Below, in pieces: positions 25,527-34,086 of a DNA stretch of 64,000 nucleotides; position 1 is the first letter of the stretch, and each line of letters starts with the position of its first letter. This DNA comes from Maribacter cobaltidurans (lineage in GTDB: Bacteria; Bacteroidota; Bacteroidia; Flavobacteriales; Flavobacteriaceae), in NCBI RefSeq assembly GCF_002269385.1, contig NZ_CP022957.1:491001-555000 (forward strand), in the 5' to 3' direction. A program made the translations under genes and the position numbers. The notes under the pieces were generated by a model that did not search any database, had not been told where the DNA came from, and was given only the letters and a program-made list of their open reading frames with translations.

Positions 25527-26165
25527 ATGGCAACAATACGACTAGGTGATAAAGCACCGGATTTTACTGCAGACAGTTCAATGGGAACCCTTAACCTTTA
25601 CGATTATCTTGGCGACAGTTGGGGAATTCTTTTCTCCCACCCTGCTGATTTTACACCGGTCTGTACCACGGAATTAGGTACGGCCGCAAACTTTAAGCCG
25701 GAATTTGACAAAAGAAATGTAAAAATGTTGGCTTTAAGTGTAGATGGCGCTGCTTCCCATAATGAATGGATAAAGGATATCAATGAGGTACAAAATACAA
25801 CGGTCAATTTTCCTATTATCGCCGATGAGGACAAAAAAGTATCCGACCTGTACGACATGATCCATCCCAATGCGGACAATAATCTTACGGTACGTTCCGT
25901 ATTTATAATTGCCCCGGACAAAACGGTAAAATTAATTCTTACCTATCCGGCATCAACAGGTAGGAATTTTTATGAGTTGTTAAGGGTAGTCGACTCCCTA
26001 CAGTTAACAGCATATCACAAAGTAGCAACTCCGGCCAATTGGGAGCATGGACAAGACGTAGTTGTGAGTCCGGCGATATCCACAGATGATGCACAGGAAA
26101 TGTTCAAAAAAGGAATTACAGAGGTTAAACCGTATTTAAGGATGACACCTGACCCAACGGCCTAA
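25527..26165 (+). CDS. 1-Cys peroxiredoxin (Prx6 type)
   Basis: The 212-residue protein reduces peroxides. The peroxidatic Cys46 is in HPADFTPVCTTELG. The Prx6 subgroup is shown by the extended C-terminal domain (LRVVDSLQLTAYHKVATPANWEHGQDVVVSP) and lack of an obvious resolving Cys; only one Cys is visible. Conserved LILTYPASTGRNFYELLR follows the active-site Arg region. It is cytoplasmic and monocistronic by appearance. Confidence 0.93.
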   Translation: MATIRLGDKAPDFTADSSMGTLNLYDYLGDSWGILFSHPADFTPVCTTELGTAANFKPEFDKRNVKMLALSVDGAASHNEWIKDINEVQNTTVNFPIIADEDKKVSDLYDMIHPNADNNLTVRSVFIIAPDKTVKLILTYPASTGRNFYELLRVVDSLQLTAYHKVATPANWEHGQDVVVSPAISTDDAQEMFKKGITEVKPYLRMTPDPTA

Positions 26166-26292
26166 AACAGATAAAAAATAATTCAGGTTCCTTTTTTTAA
26201 ATCCTTAATATTAAGATAACTTTCTAAAAAGCTATTAGTTAAATATTTATATACTATCTTCGCGCTTTAATTAATATATAATTTTTTTTATT

Positions 26293-26487
26293 ATGAGTAA
26301 AGGAACAGTAAAATTCTTCAATGATTCCAAAGGTTATGGTTTCATTACTGAAGATGGTTCAAACACAGATCATTTTGTACACATTTCTGGCTTAATCGAT
26401 GAAGTTCGAGAAGGTGATGTTGTAGAATTTGAACTACAACAAGGTAAAAAAGGATTGAACGCCGTTAATGTGAAAGTACTTGACTAG
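26293..26487 (+). CDS. cold-shock domain protein
   Basis: The 64-residue single cold-shock domain begins SKGTVKFFNDSKGYGFITEDG (RNP1 KGYGFI) and contains DHFVHISGL (RNP2). CspA-like proteins bind single-stranded RNA and melt structure. A -7-like TATCTTCG at 26255-26262 gives a short A+T-rich 5' leader. A strong terminator follows 29 bases after the stop. Confidence 0.95.
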   Translation: MSKGTVKFFNDSKGYGFITEDGSNTDHFVHISGLIDEVREGDVVEFELQQGKKGLNAVNVKVLD

Positions 26488-26516
26488 GTAACGATTTAAC
26501 TTTTTTATAGTTCTCT

Positions 26517-26545
26517 GGCCCGGACAATTGTCCGGGCCTTTTATT
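26517..26545 (+). terminator. rho-independent terminator of the cold-shock gene
   Basis: The G+C-rich 22-base perfect palindrome GGCCCGGAC-AATT-GTCCGGGCC at 26517-26538 is followed by TTTTATT. Confidence 0.9.
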
Positions 26546-26631
26546 TTTATTCACAATTAGACGCAACCCTTTCGTTGTTTTGAATCTTCAAATTAAACAA
26601 TCATCAGTTTCCCCACTTAAAAAACTGACCT

Positions 26632-26724
26632 ATGAATACTTTTTTTGGAGTACTTCTTTTTCTGATTCTAGTCAACATTGCTATGCTCGTAACAAGTCTG
26701 AGAAGAAGAAAAAATAAAATTTAA
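26632..26724 (+). CDS. tiny single-span membrane protein (30 residues)
   Basis: ATG at 26632 and TAA at 26722-26724. The peptide is a single hydrophobic span (TFFGVLLFLILVNIAMLVTSL) followed by a very basic tail (RRRKNKI), so it would insert with the tail in the cytoplasm. It closely matches the span of the 59-residue protein at 42559-42738 (TFFTILLVLIGLNIAMLIASL), which supports real coding. It lies between the cold-shock gene and a second tiny frame. Function is unknown. Confidence 0.55.
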   Translation: MNTFFGVLLFLILVNIAMLVTSLRRRKNKI

Positions 26725-26815
26725 TCTTAAGATAGAAGTAGGGTTTTAAGCAACAAAGTTGTTATCAATATAAAATTGATCATTTGCTTTGTATAAACAG
26801 TAATCCCTATTTCCC

Positions 26816-26899
26816 ATGAAGATTTTCTTTGCAATTATATTGGTACTCGTATTGTTTAACGGCATACTTTTACTTACCAGTTACAATAAGACCAAATAA
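26816..26899 (+). CDS. tiny single-span membrane protein (27 residues)
   Basis: ATG at 26816 and TAA at 26897-26899. The peptide has one span (FFAIILVLVLFNGILLLTSY) and a basic end (NKTK). It shows the same layout as its neighbour at 26632: FF, an aliphatic run, an Asn in mid-span, and a Ser before the basic tail. TTGCTTTG at 26784-26791, with a TTG 22 bases before it, may be its promoter. Coding status rests on the shared pattern only. Confidence 0.45.
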   Translation: MKIFFAIILVLVLFNGILLLTSYNKTK

Positions 26900-26933
26900 A
26901 AAAGCACCTTGGTTTTCACCAAAGTGCTTTTTT
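26898..26933 (-). terminator. terminator downstream of the fused PPIase gene
   Basis: The stem of A6-GCACCTTGGT with ACCAAAGTGC-T6 has a 4-base loop. The single non-Watson-Crick pair is G.U on the minus-strand RNA but C-A on the plus strand, so it suits the minus-strand PPIase gene better. It may also stop plus-strand reading. Confidence 0.75.
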
Positions 26934-26948
26934 TTATTTTTTAGGAAT

Positions 26949-27881
26949 CTATCCGACTTTCATTAATTCCACATCAAAAATAAGTGTGGCATCCGGAGGG
27001 ATTACACCTCCAGCACCTGCACTACCATAAGCCAAATCGGATGGGATTACAAAACGTGCCTTGTCCCCTACTTGTAAAAGACCTATACCTTCATCCCATC
27101 CAGGAATCACTTGCCCAACTCCCAATTGAAAATCTATAGGTGAATTTCTTTTATAAGAAGAATCGAATACCTGTCCATCTACCAAGGCTCCCTCATAATG
27201 AACGGAAACCTTTTTCCCTTTTTCAGCTTTGGGTCCATCTCCTTTTTGAATCATTTTATATCTAAGACCAGATTCCGTTTCGTTGAAGCCAGCAGAAATT
27301 TTATCCAAGGCAGCCTTTTGTGCCGCTTTGGCCTCTGCCAAACGCTTCTCCTTTGAAGTTTCAAAAGTCTCAAATGCTTTAACAGCATCCCAAGCTTTGG
27401 CCTCTTCACCAACTCGTACAATTTCTACGGAATCCATGGTATCGCCCTGAGAAATAGCATCGACCACTTCCTGACCAGCGGCAACATGACCAAAAACGGT
27501 ATGTTTGCCATCTAACCAAGGTGTAGGTACATGCGTTATGAAGAACTGACTCCCATTAGTTCCTGGACCGGCATTGGCCATGGAAAGTACTCCAGGCTCA
27601 TTATGTTTCAATTCAGGATGGAACTCATCATCAAACTTATAACCGGCATCGCCCGTTCCGGTGCCAAGCGGACAACCACCTTGAATCATAAAATCCGGTA
27701 TTACCCTATGGAACTTTAAACCATTGTAGTAAGGTTCCCCCAATTCCTTAATCTTGTTTTTCTTTTTTCCTTCGGCCAAGGCCACAAAATTTCCAACTGT
27801 CCCAGGAGTTTTATCATAGGTGAGTTTTACCAATATCTCACCTTTTGTGGTATTGAATTTTGCGTATAGTCCGTCTTCCAT
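26949..27881 (-). CDS. cyclophilin-FKBP fusion peptidyl-prolyl isomerase
   Basis: The 310-residue protein has a cyclophilin domain at residues 1-165 ([58 protein letters not shown]). A helical linker leads to an FKBP domain at about residues 205-310 ([56 protein letters not shown]). Both active sites look intact. Dual-family immunophilins of this order are known from Flavobacterium. No signal peptide is seen, so it folds proteins in the cytoplasm. A -7 element TACCTTTG lies at 27911-27904 on the minus strand. Confidence 0.92.
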   Translation of the reverse strand: MEDGLYAKFNTTKGEILVKLTYDKTPGTVGNFVALAEGKKKNKIKELGEPYYNGLKFHRVIPDFMIQGGCPLGTGTGDAGYKFDDEFHPELKHNEPGVLSMANAGPGTNGSQFFITHVPTPWLDGKHTVFGHVAAGQEVVDAISQGDTMDSVEIVRVGEEAKAWDAVKAFETFETSKEKRLAEAKAAQKAALDKISAGFNETESGLRYKMIQKGDGPKAEKGKKVSVHYEGALVDGQVFDSSYKRNSPIDFQLGVGQVIPGWDEGIGLLQVGDKARFVIPSDLAYGSAGAGGVIPPDATLIFDVELMKVG

Positions 27882-27959
27882 TTTACTTGTTTTAAATGAG
27901 GTGCAAAGGTAACTAAAAGTATATATTAGGCCCCAGAAGTTTGCAATTTCAAAATATTC

Positions 27960-29363
27960 TCAGGGAAGTAGCCCGTATTTATCCACTAGATAGACCAGAC
28001 TTGCCATCGTTGCGGTACCAAGCTCCAGTTCCCTTTTGTTTACGTGTTCAAACGTATCGTTTTCGGCGTGATGATGATCAAAATACCTTTGAGAATCAGG
28101 GCGCAGTCCTGCCAAGGTTATTTTATCGTTTTTCAAGGGTCCGATATCGGCTCCGCTTCCTCCTTTTTGAAACAGATGAATCAAGTAGGGCTCAAAAAGA
28201 TCTTTCCAACTTTTAATTTTCTCGAAACTTGAATCTGGCCCATCAAAGGTGAATCCACGTGGCGAAAATCCACCTGAATCACTTTCCAATCCAAATATGT
28301 GGTTCTCATTGTTTTCAGCCGCTACACGGGCATATTCCGTCCCGCCACGCAATCCATTTTCCTCGTTCATGAATAAAACGACCCGTATGGTTCTTTTAGG
28401 TTTATATCCTATTTTTTTCAAGATATATAGAACATCCATACTCTGCACGCAACCTGCGCCGTCATCATGTGAACCGTCCCCCAAATCCCAAGAATCCAAA
28501 TGTCCGCCTACTACTATAATCTCTTCGGGGTGGGTACTTCCCTTTATTTCTCCAACGACGTTATAAGATTCTACATCCGGAAATTCTTTACAATTCTGCT
28601 TAAAGTAAAATTTAATACTTGGATTCAGTTTTAGCGAAGTGCTCAATAATTCCGCAGCATTGGTACTAATTGCCGCAGCAGGGATTTTTTCGCTCTCCTT
28701 TAATTCCCCATAACTCATAGAGCCTGTATGTGGGTAATCATCCAATCTCAGGTTCATTGACCTTACTATAATACCGATAGCCCCATATTTTGCCGCCTCC
28801 ATGGCACCTGCATATCGTTGATCCACACATCCAGAGTAGGCGGAAAATGTATTAATTTCAGTAGGGTCCATGGGTCTATTATAAAAAACAATTTTCCCTT
28901 TGATCTTTGCTTCGCCCAAAGTAACCAATTCTTCTATTCCTTGAACCTCTATAACTTCCGACTTCACTCCATTGGGTGGTGTGGCAACAGACCCTCCAAG
29001 TGCGGTAATAGGGACATTGGTAGTTACTCCTGGAGAAGTTTCAAAATAGGCGAACTCCGGTATTCCCCTGACCCATTTGGGAACCATTACCGGTTGCAGC
29101 CAGACTTTATCCAGACCAAGGGAATCCAGTTCCGCTTTGGTATAATTTACTGCCTGTTGTGCTTGGATGGAACCGGATAGGCGACCCCCTATTTGATTGG
29201 AAAGATAATTTAACCAATCATATGACTTACTCTTGGTCAATGCAACATCATAAATTTTTCTAATCTGTTCTTGATCCGAATTTTGGGCTAATCCAATTTG
29301 AACACAAAAAAGACAGAATATACACAGTTTAATCGTCCTTTTCACTACGTAGTTGATTTTCAT
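27960..29363 (-). CDS. secreted M28 family aminopeptidase/carboxypeptidase (PGCP-like)
   Basis: The 467-residue protein has a signal peptide (LCIFCLFCVQIGLAQ). An inserted protease-associated domain holds RMNL-type loops around residues 130-250. The M28 zinc site has VGGHLDSWDLGDGSHDDGAG (His, bridging Asp), FMNEENGLRGG (catalytic and metal Glu), ESDSGG, and DHHHAENDTFEHV near the end. It resembles plasma glutamate carboxypeptidase-type exopeptidases. The start overlaps the PPK2 gene by 35 bases; a GTG at 29345 would reduce the overlap and is an alternative. Confidence 0.9.
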   Translation of the reverse strand: MKINYVVKRTIKLCIFCLFCVQIGLAQNSDQEQIRKIYDVALTKSKSYDWLNYLSNQIGGRLSGSIQAQQAVNYTKAELDSLGLDKVWLQPVMVPKWVRGIPEFAYFETSPGVTTNVPITALGGSVATPPNGVKSEVIEVQGIEELVTLGEAKIKGKIVFYNRPMDPTEINTFSAYSGCVDQRYAGAMEAAKYGAIGIIVRSMNLRLDDYPHTGSMSYGELKESEKIPAAAISTNAAELLSTSLKLNPSIKFYFKQNCKEFPDVESYNVVGEIKGSTHPEEIIVVGGHLDSWDLGDGSHDDGAGCVQSMDVLYILKKIGYKPKRTIRVVLFMNEENGLRGGTEYARVAAENNENHIFGLESDSGGFSPRGFTFDGPDSSFEKIKSWKDLFEPYLIHLFQKGGSGADIGPLKNDKITLAGLRPDSQRYFDHHHAENDTFEHVNKRELELGTATMASLVYLVDKYGLLP

Positions 29364-30216
29364 AATCTTCTAAATTAGCCATTATTTCATCTTCAAGGAC
29401 GGGCTCCTTGATATCTTTGTATTTTTTTAACCTTTCCAGAAGAATCTTGGCAACTATGACCCGGGCAGCTTTTTTATTGTCCGCCGGTATGGTAAACCAC
29501 GGTGCATGTTCCTTAGACGTATTATTAATGGCCTCTTCATAGCAAAACTGATATTGGTCCCATAATTTCCTTTCCTTTAAATCCCCTGGAGAAAACTTCC
29601 AGTGCTTCTCCCTAATTGCCAATCTTCTTAATAATCGCTGTCTTTGTTCCTCCTTTGAAAGATTCAAAAAGAATTTGAAGATTATGGTACCGCTTTCGTG
29701 AAGGTGACGTTCAAAATTATTGATTTGTTCAAATCGTTTGTCCCAAAACTTTTGATCAATGTCAGCTACGCTATGAATGCCAGGTATACGCTCATTGAGA
29801 ATATATTCTGGGTGTACCCTAGTAACCAACACATTTTCATAATGCGTCCTATTGAAAACACCAAATTTTCCTTTGGCCGGTAACACCAAATAATGTCTCC
29901 ATAAATAATTGTGGTCCAATTCCAACTCTGTTGGCACTTTAAAGCTATGTACCTGTACGCCCCTAACGTTAAAATCCTTGAACACTTCTCGCACCAAACT
30001 GTCCTTGCCAGCGGTATCAATACCTTGCAGACAAATGAGTACACTGTATTTATTGTGTGCATAAAGGGTATCCTGAAATTCCCCTAGCTCTCGTCTAATT
30101 TTACTTAGGTCTTTTTTTAATTGCTTATCCGTCTTACCAAAATTCTCAAAGGAAGGAACCTCGGCTATTTGGATGCTCTTCCGCACCCTATATTTTTCAG
30201 TCTCGATATAATCCAT
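29329..30216 (-). CDS. polyphosphate kinase 2 family protein
   Basis: The 295-residue single-domain PPK2 protein transfers phosphate between polyphosphate and nucleotides. Walker A is LICLQGIDTAGKDS, the PPK2 hallmark. Downstream are SFKVPTELELDHNYLWRHYLVLPAKGKFGVFNRTHYENVLVTRVHPE (Walker B region and lid) and FLNLSKEEQRQRLLRRL. A single domain fits class I or III; substrate (NDP or NMP) cannot be told. It overlaps the M28 peptidase gene and is probably cotranscribed with it. Confidence 0.92.
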   Translation of the reverse strand: MDYIETEKYRVRKSIQIAEVPSFENFGKTDKQLKKDLSKIRRELGEFQDTLYAHNKYSVLICLQGIDTAGKDSLVREVFKDFNVRGVQVHSFKVPTELELDHNYLWRHYLVLPAKGKFGVFNRTHYENVLVTRVHPEYILNERIPGIHSVADIDQKFWDKRFEQINNFERHLHESGTIIFKFFLNLSKEEQRQRLLRRLAIREKHWKFSPGDLKERKLWDQYQFCYEEAINNTSKEHAPWFTIPADNKKAARVIVAKILLERLKKYKDIKEPVLEDEIMANLEDYENQLRSEKDD

Positions 30217-30408
30217 ACCGAAATATAAAATTTTAATCCGTGAACTACGGCTCTCCCATTAAAAAATAACCATTTGACCAACAAATTGTACCAATGGACT
30301 ATTGAACGAACATCCGTGCTTATCTGTCGAAAAAATAGTCCTCTTCAAACCCGTGTTAATACATTTATCCTTGTAAAAATCCCAAATTTTACAACCTATC
30401 TTATTAGA

Positions 30409-31110
30409 ATGAGCAAAACCTACAGAAAACTTATCCTAGTACTATTCTTTATTTCTTATAATTCCTTTGGAAATTTAAGGGAATGTGAATATGCCGAAGC
30501 CAATATTGATTTTGCAAAATCCCAAACAGAAAAGGCTTTGGAAAAACCTGATGTAAATTTGTTAAAATATCATGTTTATAAGGCTATTAGTGCTATTCAG
30601 AAAACGGAAAAAAAACTTTCCAACTGTGGTTGCGAGTACGCTCAAGAACACTTGGGTCAAAGTCTTGAAAGCTTAAAATTAGCCACAAGGCAAGAAGAAC
30701 TCTTCAAGGCCAAGGATTTGCTTTTAAAATCTTTGGAAAGCATCATGAATGGATTAAAAGCATTATCCGAACATGACTATCACGAAGAACAAAAACGAGA
30801 AGCCCTTGCAAAAGCCGATTCTAAAAATTCGTCCATCAGTAATGAAGGAGGCAATTCCGAGGATGCCATCAATCCCATTTACAAAGAGATAGACCAATCC
30901 TTGGAAAAGTATAGAAATTCCCTGAATAAAGTAGTTGAAACGGTCAATTGCAAGGAAGCGAGTAATTTTGCCGAAAATATTATTGAGCAATGTGAAAACC
31001 AGTTGTTGGTGGAAAATCTAACCGAGGGTAAAAAATACTATTATCTTAGAACTAAAGAAATTACTACCAATGCCCTAGAGAAACTTCGTGATTGCTATGT
31101 AATAAAATAA
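30409..31110 (+). CDS. hypothetical exported helical protein
   Basis: From the ATG at 30409 the product has 233 residues with a signal peptide (KLILVLFFISYNSFG). The frame is open 45 codons further upstream, but that part lacks a sensible start. The mature chain is helical with repeated Cys-bearing units: LRECEYAEANIDFAKSQTEKALEK, LSNCGCEYAQEHLGQSLESLK, TVNCKEASNFAENIIEQCENQ and LRDCYVIK. The spacing suggests two related helical-hairpin halves, each with Cys pairs. I do not recognise a family. It is directly convergent with the response-regulator gene. Confidence 0.72.
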   Translation: MSKTYRKLILVLFFISYNSFGNLRECEYAEANIDFAKSQTEKALEKPDVNLLKYHVYKAISAIQKTEKKLSNCGCEYAQEHLGQSLESLKLATRQEELFKAKDLLLKSLESIMNGLKALSEHDYHEEQKREALAKADSKNSSISNEGGNSEDAINPIYKEIDQSLEKYRNSLNKVVETVNCKEASNFAENIIEQCENQLLVENLTEGKKYYYLRTKEITTNALEKLRDCYVIK

Positions 31111-32274
31111 TCATTTACTGGCAAAAAGCTGAACATCCTCCTCGGAAACCTCATTCCCGCCCAAAATAATCAATCTTTCCACAACATTTCTTAACTCCCT
31201 AATATTTCCGGTCCAATCATACGCTTTTAAAAGTTGGACGGCCTTAGCCGAAAATGTCTTGGCAGGCATACCTTGTTCATCCGTTATTTTCTTAGAAAAG
31301 TGCTCGATCAATAAGGGAATATCCTCCCTTCTCTCATTAAGGCTTGGCACTTTTATCAAAATTACCGCAAGCCTATGGTATAAATCCTCACGAAAATTTC
31401 CTTCCTCAATTTCCTTCTGAAGGTTTTTGTTGGTTGCCGCCAATACCCTTACATCAACCTTGATATCCTTATCCGTTCCAACCCTGGAAATTTTATTCTC
31501 CTGTAAAGCCCTAAGTACTTTTGCCTGTGCCGAAAGGCTCATATCCCCAATTTCATCCAAAAAAATGGTTCCTTTATTGGCCGCCTCAAATTTTCCCGCC
31601 CGATCCTTGACCGCAGAAGTAAACGCCCCTTTTACATGACCGAACAGTTCACTTTCTATCAATTCCGATGGAATAGCCGCACAGTTGACCTCAATAAATG
31701 GAGCTGAGCTTCTAGCGCTTTTTTCATGTAGCCAGTGAGCCACCAATTCCTTCCCGGTTCCATTGGAGCCTGTTATAAGCACTCTGGCATCAGTAGGGGC
31801 CACTTTTTCTATAATATCCTTAATGGCAGAAATTTCGTTACTCTCTCCCACCATTTCATAATTCTTACTTACTCTTTTCTTTAAAATCTTATTTTCGGCC
31901 ACCAAATCCTTTTTGTCCAAGGCATTCCTAACAGTCGTCAATAATCTATTTAAATCAGGTGGTTTAGAAATATAGTCAAAAGCTCCAAGGCGCATGGTGT
32001 TCACAGCGGTATCCAAGTCCCCGTGGCCTGAAATCATTATAAAAGGAATCTCGGGTTTTATTTTCCTAGCGGCCTCCAAAACTTCGACCCCATCCATTTT
32101 GGGCATTTTAATATCGCAGAGCACTAGGTCATAGTCATTGTTTTTTATGGTTTCCAATCCCTTTAGTCCGTCTTCCGCCTCTTCCACTTTATAGCTATCG
32201 CTTTCCTCGGATAAGATTTTTACCAAAACCCTTCTTATGGAAGCTTCATCTTCAATAACTAAAATTTTTGACAT
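31111..32274 (-). CDS. NtrC-like sigma-54 response regulator without DNA-binding domain
   Basis: The 387-residue protein has a receiver domain at residues 1-120 with phospho-acceptor Asp54 (LVLCDIKMPKMDG) and Lys104. The AAA+ sigma-54 activator domain spans about residues 140-375: Walker A GSNGTGKE (169-176), the sigma-54 loop as GAFTSA instead of GAFTGA (216-221), Walker B FLDEIGD, and WTGNIRELRNVVERL. The chain stops about 15 residues after that, so the Fis-type HTH of NtrC is missing. It may activate from solution or with a DNA-binding partner. The next gene upstream (DUF6268) is 10 bases away. Confidence 0.9.
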   Translation of the reverse strand: MSKILVIEDEASIRRVLVKILSEESDSYKVEEAEDGLKGLETIKNNDYDLVLCDIKMPKMDGVEVLEAARKIKPEIPFIMISGHGDLDTAVNTMRLGAFDYISKPPDLNRLLTTVRNALDKKDLVAENKILKKRVSKNYEMVGESNEISAIKDIIEKVAPTDARVLITGSNGTGKELVAHWLHEKSARSSAPFIEVNCAAIPSELIESELFGHVKGAFTSAVKDRAGKFEAANKGTIFLDEIGDMSLSAQAKVLRALQENKISRVGTDKDIKVDVRVLAATNKNLQKEIEEGNFREDLYHRLAVILIKVPSLNERREDIPLLIEHFSKKITDEQGMPAKTFSAKAVQLLKAYDWTGNIRELRNVVERLIILGGNEVSEEDVQLFASK

Positions 32275-32284
32275 AACTTTTCTT

Positions 32285-33160
32285 TTAAATTCCTATTCTA
32301 AAACCGGTTCTAAAATACAAGCCAGCTTCATCGTTCAATGTAAAGATATCCTTTCTATCATTATCCCTAAGAGCCCCATTTTGAAAAAGGGAATGCCCCC
32401 CTACAAGATAAACGGACATATCCTTGGTAATTTTATATTGATACCCAAGAGTCAATAATAATGCCGTATAGGACACATCGGTTGATAAAGTGTTTCCTGA
32501 AAGCAAAATATTATTCTGTATGTTCACATAATACCCATCTACAAACAATTCAGTTTGAAAAAAATGGCCTTTACGCGTGAAATATTTCATGCCGGATTTT
32601 GGAACTCCCAAAATATATGACCAATTGGGATGAAAGCGCTTTTCATAATAAAGTACCGGCAACGGTATTTGTACCGGTGAGTTTGAGTTATAGGAAAGTC
32701 CCAAGACCAGTCGAAAAGGTTTTTCTATATCCTTTTTATCCTGATAGGCACCAACCGTATAATTAATATTAAAATCATCCTCTTGAAGTTCCTCTACAAA
32801 ATTTGAGGACCATCTGGGTGTAACTACACCAACGATTCTCCATTCTTCTGTTAACTTATAGACATAGGCGAGATTGAGGTCAAATACATGCAATTTTTGC
32901 AAATCACCTGAATTTGCGAACAATGTATCAGGCACTTCAAAATTGTATCGATTATACTCGCTTCCCAAAACAATATAATCTCTTTTTTTTCTAACGGCAA
33001 TGGGAAAATTCGCCAACAATTTTATTCTAGAGGTCTCCACTCCTGCCTTGTTCTCGGGCATCAACATATACTCCGCCCGGAAAACATCCGGGGTTTGCCC
33101 CCAATTTGCAAAGTGTACCACAAGTACAAAAATAAGGGCCCAACTATATTTGCCCTTCAT
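32285..33160 (-). CDS. DUF6268 family outer-membrane beta-barrel protein
   Basis: The 291-residue protein has a signal peptide (ALIFVLVVHFANWGQ) and alternating beta strands with aromatic girdle residues: ADNFPIAV-like and KDYIVLGSEYNRYNFEV early, then FRLVLGLSYNSNSPVQIPLPVLYYEKRFHPNWSYILGVPKSGMKYF, and YLVGGHSLFQNGALRDNDRKDIFTLNDEAGLYFRTGFRIGI at the end. The DUF6268 assignment is by this pattern. It sits in a minus-strand run with the regulator and the MscS gene (2 bases away). Function is unknown. Confidence 0.72.
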   Translation of the reverse strand: MKGKYSWALIFVLVVHFANWGQTPDVFRAEYMLMPENKAGVETSRIKLLANFPIAVRKKRDYIVLGSEYNRYNFEVPDTLFANSGDLQKLHVFDLNLAYVYKLTEEWRIVGVVTPRWSSNFVEELQEDDFNINYTVGAYQDKKDIEKPFRLVLGLSYNSNSPVQIPLPVLYYEKRFHPNWSYILGVPKSGMKYFTRKGHFFQTELFVDGYYVNIQNNILLSGNTLSTDVSYTALLLTLGYQYKITKDMSVYLVGGHSLFQNGALRDNDRKDIFTLNDEAGLYFRTGFRIGI

Positions 33161-33162
33161 TC

Positions 33163-34086
33163 CTAATTATCTTTTTGGACATTACTATGTTTAAACGGGG
33201 TTTGCTGAAAAATATGCACATCCCTCTGTGGGAAAGGTATCGTAATATTATTCTTCCTAAAGGCAGCATCGATTTTATAGCGCAAATCACTTTTTAATCT
33301 TGGATCTGAAAAGCTATCGCTTATATAAAAATTCAATGAAAATAATAAGGCCGAATCTCCAAAATCCTCAAATAATACAAAGGGCTTTGGACTTTTCAAT
33401 ACGCCTCTTTGCTCCTTGACTATAGCTTCCAAAACACTGGTAACCAATTCCACATTGCTGCCATAGGCAACCCCTACCTTTACGTTCTCCCTAGTGGTCT
33501 TATGATTCTGTGTATAATTATAAACAATGTCGCTAATAAAATGGTGATTTGGGATGATGATAATCTTATCATCCCTAGTTATAGCCCTCGTAGTCCGCAA
33601 TTTTATTTCAAAGACTTTACCTACCTTACCGTCTACCTCAATAATATCACCAACCCTCAAGGATTTGTCAACAATAATAAAAATACCTCCAATGATATCC
33701 TGAAAAAGTTCCTGTAAAGCAAGTCCAAGTCCAACAAATAAAGCGGCGGAAGCGGTAATCAGTATAGTAATATCAATACCTGCCGCACTCATGGTAAAAA
33801 GAATTACCAAAATGTAGACTACATACTTTATGAACTTGAAGATGCTGATAAACTTCAATTTATCTTCAGCCTCCATTCTTCTGGTAAAAAACCTCCGCAC
33901 CCACTGCAACACAAAACTTGTCACTATAAACGCAATAGTCAACAACAGTAAAACGCCAATGGTAACATGGATGGATTTATCACCTGAATTATAATGGAAT
34001 CCCAAATCCAGAAACTCCTTAATGGAGCCCCATATATCCTCCTCTATAATTTCCTTTATTTTTTCCGTTTCCTCTTGGGCCATCAT
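33163..34086 (-). CDS. MscS family mechanosensitive ion channel
   Basis: The 307-residue inner-membrane channel is gated by tension. It has three hydrophobic helices (VLLLLTIAFIVTSFVLQWV, FIKYVVYILVILFTMSAAGI, ILITASAALFVGLGLALQELFQDIIGGIFII). The last two form the pore-lining TM3 with the Gly/Ala pattern. The beta domain begins LRVGDIIEVDGKVGKVFEIKLRTTRAITRDDKIIIIPNHHFISD, followed by the C-terminal alpha/beta domain ending TIPFPQRDVHI. Length matches MscS. Two Met codons start it; the second is equally likely. Confidence 0.92.
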   Translation of the reverse strand: MMAQEETEKIKEIIEEDIWGSIKEFLDLGFHYNSGDKSIHVTIGVLLLLTIAFIVTSFVLQWVRRFFTRRMEAEDKLKFISIFKFIKYVVYILVILFTMSAAGIDITILITASAALFVGLGLALQELFQDIIGGIFIIVDKSLRVGDIIEVDGKVGKVFEIKLRTTRAITRDDKIIIIPNHHFISDIVYNYTQNHKTTRENVKVGVAYGSNVELVTSVLEAIVKEQRGVLKSPKPFVLFEDFGDSALLFSLNFYISDSFSDPRLKSDLRYKIDAAFRKNNITIPFPQRDVHIFQQTPFKHSNVQKDN

